The notes: generated by a model from the letters alone, not told the origin. DNA of 64,000 nt from Pseudomonadota bacterium (GCA_027488375.1 JAIYBW010000002.1:496001-560000); one strand, 5' to 3'. Shown: positions 1-8,563, numbered from the stretch's first letter. A program made the numbers and translations.

Positions 1-203
1 TTCGTTACAGAAGCAATCCGTTGAAGCTTATCGACTTGATAACCATGCACACCATTTTGATCCTGGAAACAATAGGATTGTTCAGATAGTTGCCCAACAC
101 CCGCTTTAGGAGTGAGAGTTTTGAAATCTAAGTTGAGCCCCTTATAGTCTTGAGCAAGTGCTGTAAAACTAAAGAGGGCCATTAAAAAGATACTCGTTTT
201 CAA
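1..203 (-). CDS. Exported hypothetical protein, N-terminal part only
   Basis: Reading leftward from a TTG at 203, the frame stays open to the window edge. A GTGAGG ribosome-binding site lies about 5 nt upstream; an in-frame ATG at 182 is the alternative start but has no such site. The product begins with a lysine and a hydrophobic stretch ending TALAQ, a typical Sec signal peptide with an Ala-X-Ala-like cleavage site. The mature part visible (about 48 residues) matches no family I recognise. It starts 18 bp after the L,D-transpeptidase stop on the same strand and may be co-transcribed with it. The rest lies outside the window. Confidence 0.65.
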   Translation of the reverse strand, partial: MKTSIFLMALFSFTALAQDYKGLNLDFKTLTPKAGVGQLSEQSYCFQDQNGVHGYQVDKLQRIASVT

Positions 204-221
204 ACTAAACCTCACTCAAAC

Positions 222-1637
222 TTACTTATTTAAAAAATACGTCGGCGGGAACTCTCCACGATCATCATCGTAAGGAATCATTTGAGCGCCTAATTCTTGA
301 TACTGAAGAATACGGCTTGGAGTATAATCAAATCTTTTTATGGATAATGAACCGTGAGTCCCATCCTTTATCAACTGTCCTGAGACAACTTTATAGCGAG
401 GAGCACCTTCAATTGTATCAGTAGCGCTTCTGTAAAATTTACTTGCAAATTGATTATTCTGAAAGTGGCTCTTCTTTTGATTTTCAACTAAAAACGGTCT
501 CACCGCATCGTCAATTGTTTTACCTTGAGCGATCGTGACAGCCGATGGAACATTATAAAATTTCACATCAACTACTTCTTCTTTACCATCATTGTCCCAA
601 TCAGTGACATCAAAGTGATTAAAGATATTAAGACGAACCTTAGCAAGGTCTTTTATTTTACGAGGAAGAATATTTCTTAATTCTATAAGATCAGATGTAT
701 CCATACGATGACAACCATGGGAAACGTATCCACGCCTTAAATACCAAACATCAAGTGGAGCAAAATTTGTGATAGGGCCATGGAAAGCAACACCAGATGG
801 TTCAATGAGAATAAAAGGAAGACCACCAAATTCATCATCCCATTTATCAGACCACCAACGCGCTTCAATGGTGCCGTAACTCATTAATGTACGTGACGAT
901 TCTTTTGGCTGATCAAAAGGCCCCTGAACTGTAGCAGCGACCGGGTAAACGAAAGTTAAATGTCCCACATACCCTGGGCGAGACTTGTTTGGAGTAAAAA
1001 TTGATTTATAGTGAGAGTTAAATAATTTTCTTGAATTGGCAGCCGAGAGAATCTGATCTCTCATTTTATTATCATTTCTTATGTTTTCAGGACTTAAGGT
1101 ATTATCGTTAAAAAAGTACCTTAGAATAGCGGTGCTGACTGAATCTCTATAATCATCCGTTTTACCAGCTTTCTCCAATGAAGAGGCGTTTCTTTTCGAA
1201 TTATAGACTTCGACTCCGCGATTTTCGAGAACGTGAGATGAGTACTGGCCAGCAATTTTTGACCACGCAATACTTGTATCTTTAGTTGCTAAAGATTCTA
1301 ACTTTACTAGTGGATGGAGAATAAAATCCGGATGCTCCATGGTCGAATCAATTTGTTCCCAACGTTCGAATAACATTTGGGCAAATTGATCTATTTTTTC
1401 TTGAGTGAGCCAACCTGTGGCGCGCAAGTTAAGGGACATTTTAGATATATTTAATTCAATTTCTTCTCCATTAAATTTTGGTGCTGTTCCAACATAAAGA
1501 TAACGGCCAACATGGGCATTGGCCTTCTTTGGGGTATTGGTTCTCTCATGGGGGAAAGGTCCTAAAAAATCATTCGCGAAAACTGGTAATGCTAAAACCA
1601 TTGATAGGCCCAGCATAATTAAGGATGTCTTTTTCAT
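222..1637 (-). CDS. Exported L,D-transpeptidase (YkuD domain)
   Basis: The protein has about 471 residues and likely acts on periplasmic peptidoglycan, making 3-3 crosslinks or attaching proteins through a catalytic cysteine. The diagnostic YkuD motif is present: HGPI followed about 25 residues later by SHGCHRM, giving the conserved His and Cys. The start is placed at the internal ATG (1637) because GGGAGA lies 6 nt upstream and the protein then opens with a clean signal peptide (MKKTSLIMLGL, cleavage after PVFA). The longer frame up to 1688 adds 17 charged residues before the signal peptide. It is longer than single-domain enzymes; the N-terminal 200 residues are unassigned. It sits after aroA on the same strand. 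The substrate is inferred from the family only. Confidence 0.85.
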   Translation of the reverse strand: MKKTSLIMLGLSMVLALPVFANDFLGPFPHERTNTPKKANAHVGRYLYVGTAPKFNGEEIELNISKMSLNLRATGWLTQEKIDQFAQMLFERWEQIDSTMEHPDFILHPLVKLESLATKDTSIAWSKIAGQYSSHVLENRGVEVYNSKRNASSLEKAGKTDDYRDSVSTAILRYFFNDNTLSPENIRNDNKMRDQILSAANSRKLFNSHYKSIFTPNKSRPGYVGHLTFVYPVAATVQGPFDQPKESSRTLMSYGTIEARWWSDKWDDEFGGLPFILIEPSGVAFHGPITNFAPLDVWYLRRGYVSHGCHRMDTSDLIELRNILPRKIKDLAKVRLNIFNHFDVTDWDNDGKEEVVDVKFYNVPSAVTIAQGKTIDDAVRPFLVENQKKSHFQNNQFASKFYRSATDTIEGAPRYKVVSGQLIKDGTHGSLSIKRFDYTPSRILQYQELGAQMIPYDDDRGEFPPTYFLNK

Positions 1638-1728
1638 CACTTTCTCCCGAATAAGTTTATCCCCTTGAACTAGCAAACTCTTTGCCAAGGATAAGATCGG
1701 TATTTCAGGAGTTTAGGAAAAGAATCGA

Positions 1729-2928
1729 CTAATCATTAATCATCAGTTGAAAAAAATCTGGAAAAGATTTCGACACTGCCGAGGCAGGACTGAGAGTCCC
1801 TCCCGAATGGAGTCTGAGAAAGAGGGCCGCTGTCATCACCATCCTGTGGTCGTCGGGTAAAAGAAAATTCATGGCTTCGAGCTGTAAATTTGCTTTTCCA
1901 TGAATGACTAATGAACTGATTGTTTTGGAACTTTTAATTTTGATTTTTTCCATTAATTTAAAAACTTCATCTAAACGGTCACTCTCTTTGTGGATCAAAT
2001 TCTCTAGACCATTCAGTTCATGAACTCCTTCGATATGACAAAGATAGAAGACGAGTGCCGGAACAAGGTCTAAACAATCCTCACAGTTGAGCTTTAAACT
2101 GCCTTGAAGTTGACCTGGTTTAATAGTCACCCCTTCTGTCTTTAAAGTCACAGCTCCCATTCGATCTAAGATTGAATAAAGTTTTGAGTCCGCTTGAAGG
2201 GGATCAGGATATAAACCAGGAAAAAAGATCTCTTGCTTGAGAGCACCAAATACTAAGGGATAACTTGCGCTACTCCAATCCAGAGGAATTGAATAGGTCC
2301 CACCCTCTTTGAGTGTTTTAATAATTTCTTGAGTCATAAGCCAGTAAGACTCAGAACTTTTTAAATTCAAAGGTTTTATCATCGTCCCAAAAGAAGCCAG
2401 GGCCAATTGAAAAGCAGTAGCAACTTGAGTGGTGAGAGCACAATCAATTTCTAATATTTCTGGAATCCTCAGAGGACCTTGAATAAAGAGTTGATGGCCC
2501 TTTAGATTTGCCTTGGCCCCTAGCTGTTGCAACTTTTCGATCAGTTCACTCCAGGGTCTTTTGGCGAGCCTCTTCCCAAGATTTAAAGTATAAGCTTTTT
2601 GTCCGAGGGCCAAAAACACGGCCAAAAATCGGGCGGTTGTTCCTCCTTCCCCTACATCCAAAGACATTGAGGAATCGGATAAATCCTTTTCACATTCGGG
2701 AAATGAATTTAAGACCCGTAATTTTTGAGTCTCACCATCTATTATGAGACCAATTTTTCTGAGGGCTTTGATTAAAAACTTAACATCATCGGCTTCAGGA
2801 ATATTAAGCAGGACTATGGATTTTTTTTCGAGAGCGGCCAGAATGAGCGCCCTATTGGCATAGGATTTAGACGAAGGCAGATTAATGACCTGAGGAAGTT
2901 TTCCCGGTCTAAGATTTAAACTCGTCAT
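1729..2928 (-). CDS. aroA: 3-phosphoshikimate 1-carboxyvinyltransferase (EPSP synthase)
   Basis: This cytoplasmic enzyme condenses shikimate-3-phosphate with phosphoenolpyruvate in the shikimate pathway. Family motifs are visible: the N-terminal LPSSKSYANRALILAA phosphate-binding segment, GEGGTTARFL, and near the C-terminus the DDHRMVM segment. Length (about 399 aa) is slightly under the usual 420-440. The ATG at 2928 is preferred over an in-frame TTG at 2937; neither has a strong Shine-Dalgarno sequence, but translation is probably coupled to aroB, whose stop lies at 2909, inside aroA. Gene order aroB-aroA indicates a small chorismate-pathway operon. Confidence 0.95.
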   Translation of the reverse strand: MTSLNLRPGKLPQVINLPSSKSYANRALILAALEKKSIVLLNIPEADDVKFLIKALRKIGLIIDGETQKLRVLNSFPECEKDLSDSSMSLDVGEGGTTARFLAVFLALGQKAYTLNLGKRLAKRPWSELIEKLQQLGAKANLKGHQLFIQGPLRIPEILEIDCALTTQVATAFQLALASFGTMIKPLNLKSSESYWLMTQEIIKTLKEGGTYSIPLDWSSASYPLVFGALKQEIFFPGLYPDPLQADSKLYSILDRMGAVTLKTEGVTIKPGQLQGSLKLNCEDCLDLVPALVFYLCHIEGVHELNGLENLIHKESDRLDEVFKLMEKIKIKSSKTISSLVIHGKANLQLEAMNFLLPDDHRMVMTAALFLRLHSGGTLSPASAVSKSFPDFFQLMIND

Positions 2929-3901
2929 ACTCTTCAACTTTTTTTAAAAATTGCTCTAAGTCCAAACGACAAACAAAAGGCTCTCCCATATCTTTCAAGA
3001 GAACAATTTGAATATCTTGCCCATCTTTTTTCTTATCAGCTCTCATCGCATTGATTAATTTCGTCAGTGAAAATTGGCTGTATGCTTGGACTTGTAATTT
3101 TTCGATGGGTAGACCCAGACTGAGTGCCAATTTTTTCCATTCGGCGAGAAGACCATGAAGTTCAAAAATTTTAAAAATATAATTTATCCCCATCGCAACG
3201 GCCAAACCATGGGGAATTCTTAAAGTCGATTCAAAAGCATGACCTAAGGTATGCCCTAAATTTAAAAATATTCGATCACCCTTCTCTCTAAAATCTCTAT
3301 CTGTTAATTCTTTTTTATATTTGGCACAGGCCATTGAAATAAGATCTATTTTATCTTGATTCAAAATCATCTCTCGTATATCCAAAGATAAAAAACCATA
3401 CTTAAGGATTTCGCCTTTACCAGATTGAGTCTCAAGAACCGATAATGAGTTTAAAAATTCCTCACAGATATAAACCTTATCAGGAGCATGAAAGGCCCCT
3501 AAAAGATTTTTACCTAGAGGTATATTCACCGCAACTTTTCCCCCTAATGAACCATCGACCATGGCCAGGAGTGTAGTTGGTATAGAAACCCAATGAATTC
3601 CTCTCATAATCGTCGCAGCAGCAAATCCAGCGAGATCCGTTGTAGCGCCACCACCTATCGCTATGATTTTTGAACTTCTAGATATTCCGGATTTAACGAA
3701 AGCCTCAGCGATAAGTTCCAGACTTTTAAGATTCTTTTCTCGTTCAGGATCAAGCACCCAATAAATTTTAGGAAACGTTTGAATCCAACTTGGGAGATGC
3801 GTCCTTACTTTTGAGTCGATGACAAAGTAAATTGAGTCTTTCTGCTCAAGGAGTTCTTCACAAACGTTGCTCCAAGGCCTATAAATAATTTCTGAATTCA
3901 T
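2909..3901 (-). CDS. aroB: 3-dehydroquinate synthase
   Basis: It converts DAHP to 3-dehydroquinate, the second shikimate-pathway step, using NAD and a divalent metal. The sequence shows the GGGATTDLAGFAA nucleotide-binding segment, the PTTLLAMVDGSLGGK segment, and the metal ligands in GHTLGHAFE and in IPHGLAVAMG. At 330 residues it is slightly short for the family (about 350). It overlaps aroA by about 20 nt and is the first gene of that pair. Its start codon lies 35 bp from the divergent GTG of the zinc-ribbon gene, so the two promoters must share or overlap that interval. Confidence 0.96.
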   Translation of the reverse strand: MNSEIIYRPWSNVCEELLEQKDSIYFVIDSKVRTHLPSWIQTFPKIYWVLDPEREKNLKSLELIAEAFVKSGISRSSKIIAIGGGATTDLAGFAAATIMRGIHWVSIPTTLLAMVDGSLGGKVAVNIPLGKNLLGAFHAPDKVYICEEFLNSLSVLETQSGKGEILKYGFLSLDIREMILNQDKIDLISMACAKYKKELTDRDFREKGDRIFLNLGHTLGHAFESTLRIPHGLAVAMGINYIFKIFELHGLLAEWKKLALSLGLPIEKLQVQAYSQFSLTKLINAMRADKKKDGQDIQIVLLKDMGEPFVCRLDLEQFLKKVEEYDEFKS

Positions 3902-3936
3902 ACAGCTATTATCAACTCAAAGCTGAGGAAAATGAA

Positions 3937-4620
3937 GTGAATGACGAATGGTTTTCTAAATTAAAAGAATTTGACTCCCTGACAAATATGAGATCACGTC
4001 TTCTAGGGCAAATTAATGAGCAAAATAAGCGCCTTGATATTCTGAACTTAAAGCGTCAGGAAAAAGAGCAAGGCATTAATGCTGCCGTCAAAGACCTTCA
4101 TGAAATCCAGCAGACTTATCATGAAACAGAAAAAAAACTTAATACTTCTGAGCAACAGGCCAACCGCTTAAAAGATACTGGTGCCGCGGAAGAAAAAATT
4201 CGGCCCTATATTCAAGAAGCCCAAAGATGCGAAACTCAGATGTTTGAGCTTTTAGAAAAGATAGATCATCAGGAAAAAGAAATTGAGGAGTCGAGAACAT
4301 TTTTAAAAGGTTTAGAGAAAACATCCCAAGAGATTAAACTTGAAGCTGATACAGAAATTGAAACTCATCAAAATGAAGTCATTCAACTCAATAAGCGATT
4401 GGATCTTATTAAAGAAGAACTCCCTTCAGAGTTTAAAACTGCTCTTGAAAAGACTCTTCAAAAAAAATTGGCGATTGGACCTTTTACCAGAACGGATCAG
4501 AGTCACTGCTATTTCTGTCGTTATAAAATTTCACGGACTGAGGAATCAGAAATCGATATTCAAAAGCTGCTTAAGCATTGCCCTCAATGCACAAGAATTT
4601 TTCTTCCCTATGGCTGCTAA
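3937..4620 (+). CDS. Coiled-coil protein with C-terminal C4 zinc ribbon
   Basis: The 227-residue protein is almost entirely a charged heptad-like coiled coil (about residues 5-165) followed by a four-cysteine zinc ribbon, CYFC then about 25 residues then CPQC. This is the architecture of the zf-RING_7/DUF164 family, whose members are often called putative nucleic-acid-binding or YacL-like coiled-coil proteins; the exact role is unknown. The start is a GTG with GAGG 8 nt upstream. It is divergent from aroB and meets the facing lipoprotein gene stop to stop with no gap (4620/4621). Family assignment is by pattern, not by search. Confidence 0.8.
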   Translation: MNDEWFSKLKEFDSLTNMRSRLLGQINEQNKRLDILNLKRQEKEQGINAAVKDLHEIQQTYHETEKKLNTSEQQANRLKDTGAAEEKIRPYIQEAQRCETQMFELLEKIDHQEKEIEESRTFLKGLEKTSQEIKLEADTEIETHQNEVIQLNKRLDLIKEELPSEFKTALEKTLQKKLAIGPFTRTDQSHCYFCRYKISRTEESEIDIQKLLKHCPQCTRIFLPYGC

Positions 4621-5019
4621 TTACTGTCTAAGTATGGTCATTTGACTCAGGCTTAATTGCTGTAGTCCAGGTTGATACCCAGATTGAGGATAATATCCTC
4701 CATAATTTTGACTCATTAAAGAGCCTGTCATTCTTGCTCTAAACTTAAAAACACCATTCACGTTTATCGGTTGAATCCCTTGTTGCATGGCCTGCTGAAA
4801 GGCCATACTCATCACTTGATAAGATTGTTGGGTCACAATATAGGTACCACCACTCACTTCAACCATTCCGGATTGAGCATGAACAAAACCATCGAAAGTC
4901 GAGACCCGGTATGGATCAGTGGAGAGGCCTCTGTTAGATGAACTTTCTGTATTATTTTTTCCACAAGAAGAAGTTAAAACCATCAAAATCATAAATCCTA
5001 GAACCCATATTTTGGCCAT
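4621..5019 (-). CDS. Small lipoprotein
   Basis: The start is the ATG at 5019, giving about 132 residues, because GGGAG sits 7 nt before it; an earlier in-frame ATG at 5037 would add residues ahead of the signal peptide. The lipoprotein signal is clear: a hydrophobic segment then LTSSC, with lipidation predicted on that cysteine. The mature part is Ser/Asn/Gln/Tyr-rich and has no recognised domain. A sigma28-type promoter ends 22 bp upstream of the start, so expression is probably linked to motility genes. It is convergent with the coiled-coil zinc-ribbon gene. Function unknown. Confidence 0.75.
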   Translation of the reverse strand: MAKIWVLGFMILMVLTSSCGKNNTESSSNRGLSTDPYRVSTFDGFVHAQSGMVEVSGGTYIVTQQSYQVMSMAFQQAMQQGIQPINVNGVFKFRARMTGSLMSQNYGGYYPQSGYQPGLQQLSLSQMTILRQ

Positions 5020-5041
5020 GTGAAGACTCCCTTTCATCTCC

Positions 5042-5068
5042 TTATCGGTGTCCGACAGAAAAACTCAA
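5042..5068 (-). promoter_or_regulatory. sigma28 (FliA)-type promoter for the small lipoprotein
   Basis: Reading the minus strand: TTGAGTTT, an 11-nt spacer, ACCGATAA. The known FliA consensus is TAAAGTTT-N11-GCCGATAA, so 6 of 8 and 7 of 8 positions match with exact spacing. The start codon is 22 bp further on, leaving room for a Shine-Dalgarno site. Confidence 0.7.
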
Positions 5069-5110
5069 CTTATTTTATTAAATTCTCATTTTTTCAACAT
5101 CTTAGTTCCC

Positions 5111-5139
5111 TTGCCCACCTCTCTTTGACCGAGTAAGAT
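5111..5139 (+). promoter_or_regulatory. sigma70-type promoter of rnpB
   Basis: TTGCCC (5111-5116), a 17-nt spacer and TAAGAT (5134-5139). The expected transcription start 7-8 nt later coincides with the first base of the RNase P P1 helix at 5147, which supports both assignments. Confidence 0.65.
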
Positions 5140-5146
5140 GCCCCTA

Positions 5147-5441
5147 CCGAGATCAGGGGACTATCGCCGCCGCAAGGGGGAGGAAAGTCCGGACACCACA
5201 GAGTATCGTAGCGGGTAACGCCCGTCCGTCGTGAGGCGAGGACAAGTGCAACAGAAAGGATGTACAGGCTTCTTCGGGAGTGCTGTAGTGAAATCAGGTA
5301 AACTCTACGAGGTGCAAGCCCATGTAGGTGAGCGTTGAGTCTACTCGAGGAGCTCACGGGTAGGGTGCTTGAATCTTGAGGCAACTCAGGGTCTAGAGGA
5401 ATGATAGTTTAATACAGAATCCGGCTTATTCCTGATCTCGG
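5147..5441 (+). ncRNA. rnpB: RNase P RNA (bacterial class A type)
   Basis: This is the catalytic RNA that trims the 5' leader from pre-tRNAs. Conserved elements are readable: GAGGAAAGTCCGGAC near the 5' side, ACAGAAA in the middle, and GAGGAATGATAG and ACAGAATCCGGCTTA at the 3' side, which form the P4/core. The ends are set by a perfect 11-bp P1 helix pairing CCGAGATCAGG (5147-5157) with CCTGATCTCGG (5431-5441). The length of about 295 nt is on the short side, so some peripheral helices are probably reduced. It is transcribed opposite to both neighbours. An open frame on the other strand across this region is incidental. Confidence 0.95.
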
Positions 5442-5447
5442 TTTTTT
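5431..5447 (+). terminator. End of rnpB: 3' strand of P1 followed by a T-run
   Basis: The 3' strand of the P1 helix is followed directly by TTTTTT (5442-5447), consistent with intrinsic termination using the P1 stem or simply the end of the transcript. Confidence 0.5.
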
Positions 5448-5451
5448 AATC

Positions 5452-7377
5452 TTATGGTTCAACTTCTTTTTTGAGCTTTTCACTTAATTTTCCAGATTTT
5501 TTTAGAATTTCAATGACCTCACGGCGATGTTCACTTTGAGGATCTTCTGCATAAAAAATCATATCATCATAAACAGCCATCGAAGCTGGTGGGGAATGTT
5601 TAAAATGATCAATAATTAATTCTTTATCAGATTCACTAAATTCAGGATTTTTGAGGGCCTGTCCTAAGGCTGTAGATGTTTTTTCATTTTTAGCTCCTGC
5701 TTTAACAACGTATTGTACAGAAATTGAAGGGAAGAGACCTTCCTTTTGAAATTTATCAATCAGTAAATCTGCAACAGAAGCATCATACTTTTGAGCTTTT
5801 TCTAGAGCATCCAAAGCAGGATAAAGGAGAGCATTATCATTGTTCGATTTTATAATGTAATCTTTTGCCATCGTCATCACCCTAGGATTTTCAGGCTCAA
5901 ATTGGGCAAGAAAACCAAGAGATGATTCTTGGGTGTAAGGATCTGTTGAGTTAAGGTCTTTTTTAACTTTCTCCATAAATGTTGCCGGCACAACATATCC
6001 CTCAGTAGCTGATGCCAGGATAATCGATTTTTGTTCCATAAAAAAATATGGATTTAAAGGGTCTTGTGGGGCCTGAACAACTCTGTTCAAAAGCTTTACG
6101 TCACGTATCGGTGATAAACATGAGAGAGCAGTGAGTTCGTTCGATTTAATAACACCCATTTTAAGATGAGAATCCTTAAGATTTACATATTTCTTAACTG
6201 TATAGTCCATATCACAAATCTGAGTCACGGTTTCATCACTTATTGGCTTTTCAAAAACCTTGGCAACCTCTGATGTGACCTTCTCCTGGGCCTGCTCTTC
6301 TGTTAGGAATCCCAGTTTTTCGGCCAGTTGAATCCATTCCACTTTTAAACCGAGACCATTCGTTTGATCAATAAGACCTAAAAGTTGAGATTTAATAACC
6401 GTGTTTTTTTTAATTTCATCAAAAGTCTTCTGATCATCCGGGGAGAGAGAAGCATAATCCACTGTTTTCATGAATGAATTAATCGTAGGAAGATAAAGCA
6501 GATAATCTTCTTGTGCCATTAGTTCCATCGTAAGGGCCAGTTTTTGCCCCGTGGTTTTTTGCGTGTCTAAAAGTCCACACACTTTTTTTGTTTTCTCATC
6601 ATCACTATTTATAGAGCTACACTGAGTAAATGCCGTAGGAGCGAGGCTCTCAGCAAGAGCCTTGTTACCCATATCAACTTGGTTTAAAGCACGCTTCATT
6701 GCTTGTTTTTCTAATTGAGCGGGAGCTGAAATTTTGGTGAAATAATTATTTAAAAATCCTTTCACGTTTTTTCCACTAGGACCAACTGAATCAAAACCAT
6801 AGATTTGTTTTTTAAGACCACTAAAAGCTCTTTGCATGGAGGAGCGGTTAGAGTCACCCACAGCTCCATAACGAGATTGAACCACTAATTCAGCCTGAGA
6901 GCGTGGAATCCCGTCTGCTAAAAGAACCTGTAAGTACTGAGCAGGTGATCTGTGGTCTGCATCCTTTTCAGCTAACGTATTACAACCAAAAAGAAAGACT
7001 TCATAAGGCTGATTCATGATTCCTTCACAGGTTTTAGAGCAACCAGCTTCTTCCATTTCTTTCATCCTAAGACTTTTTCCAGAGTCTCCAAAAAAATCTC
7101 CCGCAAAATGACCAGAGATCACAAGCTGATCACAGCGGATGCCTGATTTACAAGCTTTGCTAAACCAATCTTCCTCACCCATCGTCGTGAGTTCCACCAC
7201 TGGATTATACTTATCAGGGTATCGATTAGCTTGAGACGTAAAGATTTTTTTTTCATCATCAGAGTTAATCGTAATGGCGCAAACAGTGAACTTATTAGGA
7301 TCCAATACAGGACTTGTTTCTTGGGCGAGGGCGAATTGTATTATTAATAATCCAAGGAAGAGAATTTTTAAAATCAT
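5452..7377 (-). CDS. Secreted protein, putative caspase/CHAT-like domain plus alpha-helical repeats
   Basis: The product has 641 residues with a signal peptide (MILKILFLGLL to FALA). Between residues 80 and 200 the layout resembles clan CD peptidases: a hydrophobic strand ending in His90 (VISGHFAG), a second strand ending in Cys132 (EVFLFGCNT), then a helix and strand ending in the ELVVQSRYGAVGDSN segment, much as in CHAT proteins. This is a pattern match only; a non-peptidase is possible. The C-terminal 300 residues are helical and repeat-like, reminiscent of HEAT repeats. The promoter upstream is sigma28-type, and its -10 element ends 7 nt before the ATG, with no Shine-Dalgarno site, suggesting a leaderless message. 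The gene stops 11 bp beyond rnpB on the opposite strand. Confidence 0.75.
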   Translation of the reverse strand: MILKILFLGLLIIQFALAQETSPVLDPNKFTVCAITINSDDEKKIFTSQANRYPDKYNPVVELTTMGEEDWFSKACKSGIRCDQLVISGHFAGDFFGDSGKSLRMKEMEEAGCSKTCEGIMNQPYEVFLFGCNTLAEKDADHRSPAQYLQVLLADGIPRSQAELVVQSRYGAVGDSNRSSMQRAFSGLKKQIYGFDSVGPSGKNVKGFLNNYFTKISAPAQLEKQAMKRALNQVDMGNKALAESLAPTAFTQCSSINSDDEKTKKVCGLLDTQKTTGQKLALTMELMAQEDYLLYLPTINSFMKTVDYASLSPDDQKTFDEIKKNTVIKSQLLGLIDQTNGLGLKVEWIQLAEKLGFLTEEQAQEKVTSEVAKVFEKPISDETVTQICDMDYTVKKYVNLKDSHLKMGVIKSNELTALSCLSPIRDVKLLNRVVQAPQDPLNPYFFMEQKSIILASATEGYVVPATFMEKVKKDLNSTDPYTQESSLGFLAQFEPENPRVMTMAKDYIIKSNNDNALLYPALDALEKAQKYDASVADLLIDKFQKEGLFPSISVQYVVKAGAKNEKTSTALGQALKNPEFSESDKELIIDHFKHSPPASMAVYDDMIFYAEDPQSEHRREVIEILKKSGKLSEKLKKEVEP

Positions 7378-7384
7378 AGTTTTC

Positions 7385-7411
7385 TTATCGGTTTTAATTC
7401 ACAAGACTTAA
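7385..7411 (-). promoter_or_regulatory. sigma28 (FliA)-type promoter of the caspase-like gene
   Basis: Minus strand: TTAAGTCT, an 11-nt spacer, ACCGATAA; 6/8 and 7/8 matches to TAAAGTTT-N11-GCCGATAA. The -10 ends 7 nt before the ATG. Confidence 0.7.
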
Positions 7412-7480
7412 ATTCTGAACAAGTGTAAAAATTTTAAACAAAATATCGCTCTAGATAACTGAAAAAACATAGATCAATTC

Positions 7481-7496
7481 TGGCACTCTCTTTGCT
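7481..7496 (+). promoter_or_regulatory. sigma54 (RpoN) promoter
   Basis: TGGCACTCTCTTTGCT matches the -24/-12 consensus TGGCACG-N4-TTGCW at every position except one, with the invariant GG-N10-GC spacing. It lies 30 bp before the start codon of the next plus-strand gene, at the right distance for a short leader with AAGGGAG. Confidence 0.85.
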
Positions 7497-7526
7497 CAAA
7501 AGAGTTTAAATCTTAAGGGAGTCATC

Positions 7527-8006
7527 ATGAAAAATTTTATTTTAGCGAGCTTACTCACCGCTTTTAGCTTTAATGCTTTTAGTTCTTCGTCACTGAGTTG
7601 CCATGAAATGTATATCAAAACCATGAATCATAAAAATAATATTAAAAATAAAGTTAATCGCATTAATAACTCTAGTCCGGGTCTTCTCATTGTTGTTCCC
7701 TCTATCAACCCTGTCGCTGGTCTCGCCCTATTGGGAGCTGCCATCGGTGCAGAAATTTATGCGACAACTCCATCCAAAGAAGAAAAGATATTAAAACTGT
7801 CTTCAGAGAGTAGTAAAAAACTAGATCGATTTGTTAAAAAACTTCAAAAAGATATTAGCTGTGAGATTACCGAAAATGAAGTCAAGGCGATTATTAGTGA
7901 AGGGTTAGAATCAGGAGTCTATTGCCAGGACTTCCCTGTTCTTTACTCAGTCAAAGACGTTAAAAAGCATGTAAAAAGACAACTTGTTCAAAAATATCAA
8001 CCATAA
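7527..8006 (+). CDS. Small exported protein with glycine-zipper-like segment
   Basis: The 159-residue product starts with a signal peptide (MKNFILASLLTAFSFNAFS) after a good AAGGGAG site. A short hydrophobic Gly/Ala stretch (about residues 64-78, GLALLGAAIGAEIYA) could insert in a membrane or pack as a glycine zipper; the rest is basic and helical, with a few cysteines. I do not recognise a family. It is a single-gene unit: a near-consensus sigma54 promoter stands before it and a strong hairpin terminator follows. Its expression should therefore depend on RpoN and an enhancer-binding activator, which is not in this window. Confidence 0.75.
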   Translation: MKNFILASLLTAFSFNAFSSSSLSCHEMYIKTMNHKNNIKNKVNRINNSSPGLLIVVPSINPVAGLALLGAAIGAEIYATTPSKEEKILKLSSESSKKLDRFVKKLQKDISCEITENEVKAIISEGLESGVYCQDFPVLYSVKDVKKHVKRQLVQKYQP

Positions 8007-8008
8007 AA

Positions 8009-8037
8009 AAAACGGCCCCGTAAGGGGCCGTTTTAAT
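8009..8037. terminator. Bidirectional intrinsic terminator
   Basis: AAAACGGCCCC / GGGGCCGTTTT perfect 11-bp stem with a GTAA loop, A-tract on one side and T-tract on the other. It separates two convergent genes and can serve both. Confidence 0.9.
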
Positions 8038-8041
8038 TTTA

Positions 8042-8563
8042 TTAACAGTTTTTCTTATAAATTTCTCTCAGTTTATTTAATGCTTCGCTGAGTTTCGTCA
8101 GTTCAGCTTCGAGGAGTGCCATTCTTTTCTTAATCGCAGCTACTTTTATTTTATCTCCAGCTTTCTCTGCTGCTTTTAGCTCTTGAAGTAATCGAGTCAG
8201 TTGATCTTTTTTAGCAATGATCTCTTTTTCAAGAGATGCCAGCTTTAATTTTAATTGATCGCAATCTACGACATCTTTTTTACAATACTTTTCATAAAAG
8301 GCACTAAGGGACTTAATTCTACTACCTAAAGCCTCTAACTGTTCTTGTAACAGCTTAATGCGCTTTTTATCTGGTTTAGGGGATGCCTGAAGACCTTTGA
8401 GTTCATGTTTGAGAGATAAAATCTTTTTGCTTAAACTTGAAATTTCAAGCTCAACTGATTTACAGATTTTTGTATTTACTTTTGAACCTGAAAGATCGAT
8501 AGCAGGCTGAGCCCAGACTGATACTGAAAATACTGAAATAACCAGAGCTAATAACAACTTCAT
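8042..8563 (-). CDS. Exported coiled-coil protein
   Basis: The start is the ATG at 8563, which has AGGGGAA upstream and yields a signal peptide (MKLLLALVISVFSVSVWAQ). The mature protein of about 155 residues is a Lys/Leu/Glu-rich coiled coil with repeated LxxLxxEL patterns and several cysteines, among them CKKD and CDQL mid-protein and one at the C-terminus. A longer open frame to 8710 adds 49 residues without a ribosome-binding site. It probably forms a periplasmic or surface dimer or trimer; function unknown. It faces the sigma54-driven gene across the shared terminator. Confidence 0.75.
   Translation of the reverse strand: MKLLLALVISVFSVSVWAQPAIDLSGSKVNTKICKSVELEISSLSKKILSLKHELKGLQASPKPDKKRIKLLQEQLEALGSRIKSLSAFYEKYCKKDVVDCDQLKLKLASLEKEIIAKKDQLTRLLQELKAAEKAGDKIKVAAIKKRMALLEAELTKLSEALNKLREIYKKNC

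Noticed and set aside
5094-5384. A 96-residue minus-strand open frame
   Set aside because: It lies entirely across the RNase P RNA gene, whose conserved core and P1 helix explain the sequence.
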